Shown: in pieces, positions 1-5,216 of the stretch
Numbering within the stretch: position 1 is the first letter of the stretch
How the letters are laid out: every line of letters begins with the position of its first letter
The notes under the pieces: generated by a model
The model's database searches: none
What the model saw: the letters and a program-made list of their open reading frames with translations, nothing else
Told to the model about the DNA's origin: nothing
Program-made: the position numbers and the translations under genes
DNA from: Gammaproteobacteria bacterium
GTDB lineage: Bacteria > Pseudomonadota > Gammaproteobacteria > UBA4575
Length of the DNA stretch: 5,216 nt
NCBI GenBank assembly: GCA_027297825.1
Contig: JAPUHH010000033.1
Location: forward strand, 1 to 5,216
Reading direction: 5' to 3'

Positions 1-11
1 TAAACTTTAAC

Positions 12-42
12 AAAAAATACGAACCCAATTTGTCGAATTGAG
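12..42 (-). terminator. Possible weak intrinsic terminator after the glycine-zipper gene
   Basis: Read on the minus strand, just past the stop codon of the small gene, a 7-base-pair stem (CTCAATT / AATTGGG, one T-G pair) closes a 5-base loop. A run of six T (complement of 12-17) follows after a 6-base gap. The stem is AT-rich and the T-run is displaced, so this would be a weak terminator at best. It would end the two-gene unit that starts at 702. Confidence 0.25.
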
Positions 43-44
43 GA

Positions 45-245
45 TTACCGTCGCCTGCGAAGACCTCCCAACAATGCCCCGGCTGCAGCACCCTTCCCGG
101 CGTTACCGGCGATTGCGCCAATTATTGCTCCACCAGCAGCACCTCGGGCAGCACCACCTACTACATTTGGGTCACAGTCAGCAAGCACAGCATTACTTGT
201 GAGCAGTAGTCCCGCAAACATATAAAATATTTTTATCGTTTTCAT
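45..245 (-). CDS. Small exported glycine-zipper protein (66 aa)
   Basis: Residues 1-22 form a classic Sec signal peptide: lysines at 2 and 5, a hydrophobic core, and a probable signal peptidase I site after NAVLA (residue 22). The mature part is only about 44 residues and is almost entirely Gly and Ala. Glycines fall exactly four apart at 31, 35, 39, 43 and 47, and again at 52, 56 and 60, which is the glycine-zipper pattern of helices that pack in or on membranes. It ends in four arginines. Cys24 is not in a lipobox because Asp precedes it, so a lipoprotein is unlikely. GAGG lies 8 bases before the ATG and supports this start. The gene sits 31 bases behind the 277-702 gene and is probably co-transcribed with it. 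Small glycine-zipper proteins of this kind are usually annotated as YMGG-like or as outer-membrane/periplasmic stress proteins, and their molecular role is mostly unknown. A membrane-active peptide is an alternative. Confidence 0.8.
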   Translation of the reverse strand: MKTIKIFYMFAGLLLTSNAVLADCDPNVVGGAARGAAGGAIIGAIAGNAGKGAAAGALLGGLRRRR

Positions 246-276
246 CTTATTTACCTCTGTTTCGGTGACGAACTGC

Positions 277-702
277 TTAAGGTTTCAACAGGGAAGCAGA
301 ACAAGCACCGTAAATAATATAGGCATCATTTTCCCCGGCAGCGATGGAAATGGTCATGCTGCCTGTGGTTTTATCTATCACCGTACTCCAGGCACCACCC
401 TGCTCAACACCCTGGTATATGACAAAGTGGTTATCTTTATCCCTGGATGTTTGCTTAATGATCGATATTTTTTTATCACCGTTTTCTTTCTTACTCACTA
501 TTTCATTCTTTTCAGGATTGATCTTCAAGAACAATGGCATGTTGAGATCGCCTGCGCTACCAGATTGACAATCTGCACCCTTCTGACATGAGATAGCATG
601 CGTAACAGCACAAATCATGGGTGCCTCAGCTGCCCATGCATTACCACCTGATAAAATAAATGCTGAAATCATAAGAGCTAAATATTTATTTATTAATTTC
701 AT
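277..702 (-). CDS. Conserved hypothetical periplasmic protein with four cysteines (141 aa)
   Basis: I recognise no named function. From the ATG at 702 the protein starts with a signal peptide (MKLINKY, hydrophobic residues 8-18, AWA/AA cleavage near residues 24-25). The mature protein is about 117 residues, with cysteines at 31, 39, 45 and 134 that could form two disulfides in the periplasm. The sequence has an N-terminal MICAV segment, a central Lys/Asp-rich stretch, then QGVEQGGAWS (97-106), IDKTTGSMT (109-117) and a terminal YGAC. I recall similar uncharacterised exported proteins in proteobacteria, especially the GVE..AWS..ID..TG.M pattern, but could not search. An in-frame ATG at 732 would add ten residues (MNNNKRGFVT). 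I prefer 702 because GAGG lies 10 bases upstream of it and the signal peptide is then of normal length. The 732 start has AGG directly touching the ATG and only a weak GGA further out. The glycine-zipper gene follows after 31 bases. Confidence 0.8.
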   Translation of the reverse strand: MKLINKYLALMISAFILSGGNAWAAEAPMICAVTHAISCQKGADCQSGSAGDLNMPLFLKINPEKNEIVSKKENGDKKISIIKQTSRDKDNHFVIYQGVEQGGAWSTVIDKTTGSMTISIAAGENDAYIIYGACSASLLKP

Positions 703-873
703 CGTTACAAAACCTCGTTTGTTATTGTTCATCCTATATCCGTTGTAAAAAATACACTACGACACACTTAACATAAAGTATCACTGCTGCCCCGTAATCA
801 TTGTGAAAATTAATACTGAAAACAATTCGTATTTTTGCGAATCATGACTACGTAGAACCACTTATTAAATAAG
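703..873. other. Intergenic stretch upstream of the periplasmic protein gene
   Basis: This AT-rich DNA must hold the promoter for the minus-strand pair at 45-702. I see only a poor match to a sigma-70 promoter (TTTATG, 17 bases, TATTTT on the minus strand, ending near 744). A small inverted repeat, ATTCG / CGAAT with an 8-base loop, lies at 825-842 and has no T-run. An open frame continues leftwards from the transporter scar to 810, but those 20 residues (LFNKWFYVV...) match nothing in the intact transporter and look like chance readthrough. Confidence 0.4.
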
Positions 874-1060
874 GGGATATAACTTTTTGAAGCTTCGGTA
901 ACTACACTTAATGATGGTGTACTGGTCATCGCGCCGGTGATTGCACCAATTAGTAATGCAGGGTTCATTTTCAAAATGAATCTTCCGAATGCGTATGCTA
1001 CTAACACGGGTGCGATCGTTACCCTTATTCCACATAGAATCAGGGGCAAATCAGCTGAAA
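874..1060 (-). pseudogene. Fragment of an AspT-like transporter gene (63 codons)
   Basis: This segment matches 2979-3165, the part of the intact transporter gene encoding residues 472-534, at 180 of 187 positions without gaps and in the same orientation. It covers a transmembrane stretch and the second GAMTSTPSL signature. Everything before and after is missing: there is no native start, and the final 25 residues (AIGYAG...) are replaced by unrelated sequence. The frame can only be opened with a TTG at 1047-1049 inside the fragment, with no start signal, so a functional protein is very unlikely. Of the seven differences, the three on the left (876, 933, 993) are silent third-position changes. 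The four on the right (1013, 1022, 1024, 1051) all change the amino acid (T to A, I to V, M to R, G to D). That pattern could mean the fragment came from a diverged homologue that was once selected, but seven changes are too few to prove it. Confidence 0.85.
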
Positions 1061-1065
1061 ATGTG

Positions 1066-1596
1066 ATGCAACAGGATCAAAATACTAAATCTGAGCAAAT
1101 TTAATTTCTTATCAGTGCGCTAGATGAGGCCAAATCAAACATACGTGCTTTTGATACGAAAGCACAAATCGTTGGAATTGGATATATATTTGCAATCGGC
1201 ATAGTTACCACGATTGCATCTTGGAACCCGGATAAAGCACCTTTTACATCAAGTCTAGTGATATTTGCATGAGTATTAGTGATGATTCCTATTACCTTTT
1301 TTGGGGCTGTGCTATACCCCTCACGAAAAATGGCTCCAAAACTTGGGGAAAAATCGAGTCACGTAAAACGCTTATACCACGTGACAAATGAATACATTAA
1401 AAATGTAGATACATATTTATCCGATTTTGAGCATTGTGATATCAGGGCAGAATTAAGTTATGAATTAATGAAAGTATCAGCTCTGCGAGAATTTAAGCGG
1501 GTTCGGTTTTTGCGTGCTTTATTCATTTCTTGTTTAAGTTTTATATTATTTTTCGTTGCTCAATTGCTGCGTTCTATGGGGACAGAAATCTTTTAA
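1066..1596 (+). pseudogene. PycTM-like (Pycsar effector-like) membrane protein, broken by two stop codons
   Basis: One frame runs from the ATG at 1066 to the TAA at 1594-1596 and would encode 176 residues, but has TAA at codon 13 (1102) and TGA at codon 69 (1270). The rest reads as one coherent membrane protein. It has an N-terminal helix with ALDEAKSNIRAFDTKAQ (18-34), a first membrane helix (about 35-53), and a second (about 64-84) whose TGA sits where Trp would fit. A charged cytosolic helical region follows (86-150, with YHVTNEYIKNVDTYL and ELMKVSALREFKRVRFLR), then a third membrane helix (about 151-168). The DTKAQ motif, the two N-terminal helices, and the S.L...K....R segment before a last helix resemble PycTM (formerly DUF5706), a membrane-damaging effector triggered by cyclic pyrimidine nucleotides. 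A SLATT-type 2TM effector is the main alternative. The ATG is 6 bases past the transporter scar and has no clear Shine-Dalgarno sequence. Restart at GTG 1279 or ATG 1282 could give a 104-105 residue protein lacking helix 1. Confidence 0.6.
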
Positions 1597-1627
1597 CAGG
1601 AATATAATTCTTGTTGATATCAACCGC

Positions 1628-2848
1628 CTACTGAAAGAATGGCAGCCCCATAAAAAACTGAATAACAAATGCATTGGTTATATCTATAAAAAATGCGCCC
1701 AATAACGGGATTATTAGAAATGCTTTAGCTGAGGCACCATACTTGGTCGTTATCGCCCGCATATTTGCCATAGCTACAGGAGTTGCACCTAGCCCTAATC
1801 CTGCAAAACCAGCCGTAATTACTGCCGCATCATAGTCTTTTCCTGCAATACGAAACACGATGAAATAGGCAAAAAATGCCATCACCGCTACTTGCAGTAT
1901 TAACACTAACAATAATGGACGGATTGCGGCCGACAGGATAAGTATCTCCATACTCATTAAACTCATGGAGAGAAATAAGGTAAGGCTTACATCACTCCAT
2001 AAACCAATAGCATTTATAAATCTATCCGATCTTTTAATTTTCAATAAATCAGAAAGATTAGTAATAATGATGCCAACGAAAAGAGAAGGCAAGTAGAGAG
2101 GCATGGTAATGCCATTTGATTTTAACAATCCGTGAATATGTTCACCAATACCAATGCAAAGCGCAATAACAAATGTTGCATTGATTATCACGTCCATATT
2201 GACAAAACTACCATTGCTCTCATGTTGTGGGTGAGGTGTTTCAGAAGCTACGGTTTCATCACCCTTGAGATTATGTTTAGTTATCAAAAATTTAGCGACC
2301 GGGCCTCCCACTAAACCGCCAAAGATCAAACCAAAGGTTGCACAGGCCATTGCGATCTCTACTGTAGCGTCTAGTCCATATTGTTCTGAAAAAAGCGCAC
2401 CATAAGTAATCCCTGTACCATGCCCTCCAGCAAAAGAAACACTACCCGCTAATAAACCATAGGCGGGATGGCCTTCAACTAAAGTTGCTACTGCAATGCC
2501 GATGGTGTTTTGTATTACCAGATAGATTGTTGCCACTGCCAGAATAATCACTAATAACTTTCCACCTTCTATGAGTAAGCGAAGATTGGCCGAAAGTCCA
2601 ATGGTGCTAAAGAAAATCAGTAATAGTGTATCGCGCAAACTCAAATCAAAACTTACTTTGAGGTCTACAGTGATATCTAATAAGGCAACGATCAGACTAC
2701 ATATCAAGCCACCCGTCACTGGCGCGGGTATATTGAATTCACTTAGAAAATTGATTTTTTTTGTCAGGAAGATGCCCAGCCATAAAACAATGATGCTAAG
2801 TTCAAGAACCTGGCGTGTACCTAATTCAATGATAGAAATACCGTTCAT
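1628..2848 (-). CDS. gltS: Sodium/glutamate symporter GltS
   Basis: This inner-membrane carrier takes up glutamate together with sodium (ESS family, TC 2.A.27). The 406-residue length matches the usual ~400, and the sequence resembles E. coli GltS along its whole length. Landmarks are IPAPVTGGL (40-48), SLRDTLLLIFFSTIGL (70-84), the first pore-loop motif GGHGTG (141-146), MACATFGL.FGGL.GGPVA (167-185), the second pore-loop motif GLGLGATPVAMANM (350-363), and LGAFFIDITNA (383-393) near the end. The two halves are joined by a hydrophilic loop at about 190-218. No key motif is missing. It follows the AspT-like gene by 51 bases with no terminator between, so the two are probably co-transcribed. 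The ATG at 2848 lacks a recognisable Shine-Dalgarno sequence. A five-codon frame (ATG at 2860-2862) ends in a TGA overlapping the gltS ATG, which might allow coupling but could be chance. Substrate is assigned by family; glutamate specificity is inferred. Confidence 0.93.
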   Translation of the reverse strand: MNGISIIELGTRQVLELSIIVLWLGIFLTKKINFLSEFNIPAPVTGGLICSLIVALLDITVDLKVSFDLSLRDTLLLIFFSTIGLSANLRLLIEGGKLLVIILAVATIYLVIQNTIGIAVATLVEGHPAYGLLAGSVSFAGGHGTGITYGALFSEQYGLDATVEIAMACATFGLIFGGLVGGPVAKFLITKHNLKGDETVASETPHPQHESNGSFVNMDVIINATFVIALCIGIGEHIHGLLKSNGITMPLYLPSLFVGIIITNLSDLLKIKRSDRFINAIGLWSDVSLTLFLSMSLMSMEILILSAAIRPLLLVLILQVAVMAFFAYFIVFRIAGKDYDAAVITAGFAGLGLGATPVAMANMRAITTKYGASAKAFLIIPLLGAFFIDITNAFVIQFFMGLPFFQ

Positions 2849-2899
2849 ATGAAGATATACATGCTCTGTGATTCATTTAAAACATCAATAAAATAATTT

Positions 2900-4579
2900 C
2901 TAGATTATTACCATCAGGGTACCTGCAAATGTTAGAAACACATTAGCAAATGTGTACGTACCTGCATAACCAATCGCAGGAATATAACTTTTTGAAGCTT
3001 CGGTAACTACACTTAATGATGGTGTACTGGTCATCGCACCGGTGATTGCACCAATTAGTAATGCAGGGTTCATTTTCAAAATGAATCTTCCGAATGCATA
3101 TGCTACTAACACGGGTGTGATCGTTATCATTATTCCACATAGAATCAGGGGCAAACCAGCTGAAATAAAAGCATCCACCACCTTCTCACCAGCACCTAAA
3201 CCTACTGATGCCATAAAAATTGCCAAACCGAAATTCATCAGTAAATTCCGGGCCGCAACAGGCATACTACCGAAAGTAGGATTAACTGAGCTCAAAAAGC
3301 CAATCACTATACCTGAAATTAGTAGTCCGCCTGCACTTCCCAAACCAATAGACAAATTACCAAATTTAATAAATATAGATCCTAGTAGTAAACCTGCAAC
3401 AATCCCAAATGCAAAGGTAACTAAATCAGTATGCTCTACTTCACCTTCGAAATAACCTAATTTATCTGCTAGATCCTGCAGATTTAATTCTTCACCTGTA
3501 ACACTAATACGATCGCCTTTTTGAATTATTGTTTCACCGGTAATCGGTATTTTTATTCCCGCGCGTATCAACTCAGTTGTAAAACAACCAAAATCAGCGG
3601 CCATATCCAGATTTTTAATTGGCTTATCGATAGCGTCTTGATTGATGACAACAATTTGTTTCTTAATAATTTGAAAACTTATCAGTGCGGGGTCAAGAAT
3701 CTCATGTCCCAGTATTGACTGTGATTGTTCATGTGCAGCAATATTGGTAATAAAGGAAACAATATCGCCTTTTTCGAAAACCAGATCATTATCTGCTTCC
3801 AGGATTTTATTCCCGCGTCTAACGCGTAGTGGCTTACCTACTTTCCCAAACTCCAGGACACGCTGTTCAATTGTTTTGCCAATGCCTTCTTCACTCACCT
3901 CATATGCCCTGATAATTGGCAGTGTTTCTGAAGTAAATTGACCGCTTGTTTCTTTTTTTATTAAACCATGAGCTGTGGCATATTCTTCAGCAGATTTAAC
4001 CAAATCAATTTTTATCAAGGCTGGAAAATAATTAATGAATATAATCAATCCCATCGTGCCAAAGATATAGGTAATTGCATAGGCGGCACCAATATTTTGT
4101 AATGCACTATCTGCATCCATTGTTTCAGGCAATGATGCAAGACCGCTGGTGATAGCATCTTGCGCTCCAGCAAGCGTCGGGGTACTGGTCAATGCACCTG
4201 CAAGTAGACCTGCATTGAGTCCATATTCAAAACCCACCAGCTTTGTAATTAAAAAGACCATAGCCACAGCAGTCAGTGATACAATTAAAGCAAGTAGAAT
4301 ATAGCGACGACCGTCCGCCAGGAATGCACTGAAAAAACTGGGACCTGCCTGCAGACCAACAGTATATATAAATATTATAAATCCAAATGTGCCCGCATGT
4401 GGAGTTTCGGTGACAAACCCCAGATGCCCGAATAACAAACCAATTATTAATATACCGGAGGTTGAACCAAATTCTATACCAGCCAACTTGATTTTACCGA
4501 GAATGTACCCAATGCCTATAATGGTAAATATTAGTAAAATTGGGTTAGCTGACAATAAGGAGCGAAGGTCAATTTCCAT
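2900..4579 (-). CDS. AspT/YidE-type transporter (aspartate:alanine exchanger family)
   Basis: This 559-residue inner-membrane protein belongs to the AAE family (TC 2.A.81), whose founding member AspT exchanges aspartate for alanine. Order: membrane domain 1 (about 12-190), a cytosolic pair of TrkA-C/RCK_C-type domains (about 218-290 and 300-375), then membrane domain 2 (about 385-559). The two membrane halves are internal repeats: GALTSTPTL (128-136) is mirrored by GAMTSTPSL (514-522), and VGLQAGPSFFSAF (74-86) by VGLGAGEKVVDAF (459-471). These Thr-Ser-Thr-Pro motifs are the family signature. The length is close to AspT (~540) and E. coli YidE/YbjL (~550-560), and nothing is missing. The start is well supported, with AGGGGA a short distance before the ATG. 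gltS follows after 51 bases. Substrate is uncertain because the family also contains the succinate exporter SucE and uncharacterised members. Pairing with gltS makes an acidic amino acid or dicarboxylate plausible, and I leave the symbol blank for that reason. Codons 472-534 are duplicated at 874-1060. Confidence 0.92.
   Translation of the reverse strand: MEIDLRSLLSANPILLIFTIIGIGYILGKIKLAGIEFGSTSGILIIGLLFGHLGFVTETPHAGTFGFIIFIYTVGLQAGPSFFSAFLADGRRYILLALIVSLTAVAMVFLITKLVGFEYGLNAGLLAGALTSTPTLAGAQDAITSGLASLPETMDADSALQNIGAAYAITYIFGTMGLIIFINYFPALIKIDLVKSAEEYATAHGLIKKETSGQFTSETLPIIRAYEVSEEGIGKTIEQRVLEFGKVGKPLRVRRGNKILEADNDLVFEKGDIVSFITNIAAHEQSQSILGHEILDPALISFQIIKKQIVVINQDAIDKPIKNLDMAADFGCFTTELIRAGIKIPITGETIIQKGDRISVTGEELNLQDLADKLGYFEGEVEHTDLVTFAFGIVAGLLLGSIFIKFGNLSIGLGSAGGLLISGIVIGFLSSVNPTFGSMPVAARNLLMNFGLAIFMASVGLGAGEKVVDAFISAGLPLILCGIMITITPVLVAYAFGRFILKMNPALLIGAITGAMTSTPSLSVVTEASKSYIPAIGYAGTYTFANVFLTFAGTLMVII
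2979..3165 (-). repeat. Parent copy of the 187-base partial duplication
   Basis: This part of the intact transporter gene is repeated at 874-1060 in direct orientation, 2,105 bases away, with seven mismatches and no gaps. Similarity stops abruptly at both ends, and I see no flanking direct repeats or inverted repeats of an insertion sequence. At about 96% identity over 187 bases the pair might support recombination that would remove gltS and the PycTM-like remnant. Confidence 0.9.
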
Positions 4580-4584
4580 TAATT

Positions 4585-4590
4585 TCCCCT
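4585..4590 (-). promoter_or_regulatory. Ribosome binding site of the AspT-like gene
   Basis: On the minus strand AGGGGA ends five bases before the ATG at 4577-4579, with GGGG six bases away. It is the clearest Shine-Dalgarno sequence in the transporter operon and fixes the start of the 559-residue protein. Confidence 0.75.
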
Positions 4591-4596
4591 TTTTTT

Positions 4597-4619
4597 ACAT
4601 GATTTGAATCAAATCATGT
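4597..4619. promoter_or_regulatory. Perfect 23-base palindrome, candidate operator
   Basis: Two 11-base arms (ACATGATTTGA and TCAAATCATGT) flank a single central A with no mismatch. The right end of the site on the minus strand lies 17 bases before the start codon of the AspT-like gene, directly upstream of its ribosome binding site. It is not followed by a T-run in either direction, so it does not look like a terminator. Its place in a divergent intergenic region fits binding by a dimeric repressor or activator. As RNA in the 5' leader it could also fold into a hairpin next to the ribosome binding site. The regulator is not identifiable from the window. Confidence 0.55.
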
Positions 4620-4738
4620 TATCAATTATTTACTATTCAATACATCCTAATACAATCACAGTTGAATATCATATCTTAGACTTATAACAGGAACCCACCA
4701 CAGACAATTTTTTGGATGAGCAATGTAATTTTAACTAC

Positions 4739-5216
4739 ATGATAATAAACAAGAAAAATCAAGTATTGGTCGATGCAATAATATTGTTTCTTATTATGGC
4801 AGTTCCATCCAGTCTATATGCAACAGAAGCTGCTTATATACTGGACGAAAATCCACACCCAAGTTCTGCTGATGAGATAAAAGGCCCCTTATCATCATCA
4901 TTTCTTCTTAAGCGTCTAAAAGGTCCTTTTTTTCCAATATTGAAAGAAAAGCTTCAGGATCTCCCGCCCTTTTTCCGTGATACAAAACTCGGGGTAAATT
5001 TCAGGACGTTTGATTTTGACCGGGATAATGAAGGCTTCGTTGATGCCGATGGCAGTAATGATAATAAGGCATGGGCTGCGGGTGGTTCGATTGATTACCA
5101 GTCAGGTTATTTATTTGATCGTCTTTCAATAGGTGCAAGCTATTACACATCACAAAATATTAACGGTGCGCAAAATGAAGGAGCTCCGAATTTACTTGAA
5201 CCGGTTCAGAATGGAT
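4739..5216 (+). CDS. OprD-family outer-membrane porin, N-terminal part (runs off the window)
   Basis: The open frame continues to the window edge with 159 codons visible; the family is usually about 400-450 residues. Residues 1-28 are a signal peptide: lysines at 5 and 6, hydrophobic residues 13-22, and cleavage probably after SSLYA (Ala28). After a linker come LPPFFRDTKLGVNFRTFDFDRD (75-96), KAWAAGGSIDYQSGYLFDRLSIGASYYTSQ (110-139) and NLLEPVQNG (151-159). These match the start of OprD-type barrels, where R-T-Y/F-x-F-x-R-D, AWA.GG...YQSG and G.xYYTSQ precede a GxLL.P.Q.G turn. OprD-type porins are 18-strand channels for amino acids, peptides or aromatic/organic acids. The exact substrate cannot be read here. 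The ATG at 4739 gives a normal signal peptide but has no good Shine-Dalgarno sequence; an in-frame TTG at 4712 is possible, and an in-frame TAA at 4685 bounds the frame. The gene is divergent from the AspT-like/gltS operon. Confidence 0.82.
   Translation, partial: MIINKKNQVLVDAIILFLIMAVPSSLYATEAAYILDENPHPSSADEIKGPLSSSFLLKRLKGPFFPILKEKLQDLPPFFRDTKLGVNFRTFDFDRDNEGFVDADGSNDNKAWAAGGSIDYQSGYLFDRLSIGASYYTSQNINGAQNEGAPNLLEPVQNG

Larger units (their letters stand above)
4580..4738. promoter_or_regulatory. Divergent intergenic region between the transporter operon and the porin gene
   Basis: This 159-base AT-rich gap must contain the promoters for both the minus-strand transporter operon and the plus-strand porin gene. 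No near-consensus -35/-10 pair stands out in either direction. Besides the 23-base palindrome described separately, a looser inverted repeat TATTCAA / TTGAATA lies at 4634-4640 and 4662-4668 with a 21-base spacer. TTGA/TCAA half-sites recur across the region (4604, 4609, 4622, 4637, 4662), which may reflect a regulator's binding sites or simply AT-rich sequence. Confidence 0.5.

Noticed and set aside
265..591. Plus-strand open frame opposite the periplasmic protein gene
   Set aside because: It is an antisense shadow of a gene with a good signal peptide and a plausible ribosome binding site, and its translation shows no coherent domain.
825..842. Small inverted repeat ATTCG/CGAAT as a terminator or attachment site
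   Set aside because: The arms are five bases, no T-run follows, and no second copy is visible in the window.
810..1049. Open frame of 79 codons on the minus strand as a real gene
   Set aside because: It begins at an internal TTG of a duplicated transporter fragment, has no ribosome binding site, and ends in 20 residues unrelated to the family. It is better explained as a gene fragment with chance readthrough.
1270..1272. TGA read as tryptophan or selenocysteine in the PycTM-like frame
   Set aside because: The intact genes here use TGG for Trp and contain no internal TGA, the same frame also has a TAA at 1102, and no selenocysteine insertion hairpin is evident. Two nonsense mutations are simpler.
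1613..1624. Palindrome GTTGATATCAAC between the convergent genes as a bidirectional terminator
   Set aside because: The stem would be only about four base pairs around an ATAT loop and there is no T-run on either side. It may be chance.
2845..2862. Five-codon leader frame whose TGA overlaps the gltS start
   Set aside because: It has no convincing ribosome binding site and such short frames are common by chance. It is noted in the gltS entry only.
3042..3455. Plus-strand 137-codon open frame opposite the AspT-like gene
   Set aside because: It is a mirror of a clearly conserved membrane protein. Its Pro/Lys/Ile-rich composition is what the antisense of transporter codons gives.

Overview
The window looks like chromosomal DNA from an AT-rich Gram-negative bacterium, most likely a beta- or gammaproteobacterium. 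Three things point there: an OprD-type outer-membrane porin, Sec-exported periplasmic proteins, and a GltS symporter that resembles the enterobacterial protein along its whole length. I cannot name a genus. TGA is not used inside any intact gene, and all the stops seen in intact genes are TAA or TAG.

Layout. Positions 45-702 (minus strand) hold two short exported proteins 31 bases apart, probably one operon: a four-cysteine periplasmic protein of unknown function, followed by a glycine-zipper peptide. Positions 703-1060 are non-coding DNA plus a 187-base scar, a partial copy of the 3' part of the AspT-like transporter gene found further right. The scar ends five bases before the apparent start codon of a plus-strand gene (1066-1596). 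That gene is interrupted by two in-frame stops. Its three-helix architecture resembles PycTM, the membrane effector of Pycsar anti-phage systems. No cyclase partner is visible.

Positions 1628-4579 (minus strand) carry an intact AspT/YidE-type transporter followed after 51 bases by gltS, a sodium/glutamate symporter. The transporter has a strong ribosome binding site, and a perfect 23-base palindrome just upstream is a candidate operator. A divergent gene at 4739 encodes the signal peptide and first strands of an OprD-family porin, and it runs off the right edge.

Working together (inference). The porin could bring small solutes, perhaps amino acids or organic acids, through the outer membrane, and the two inner-membrane carriers could move acidic amino acids or dicarboxylates. 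The divergent arrangement around one intergenic region with a palindrome suggests shared control. The stretch 733-1596 looks like a small decaying accessory region between two conserved blocks.
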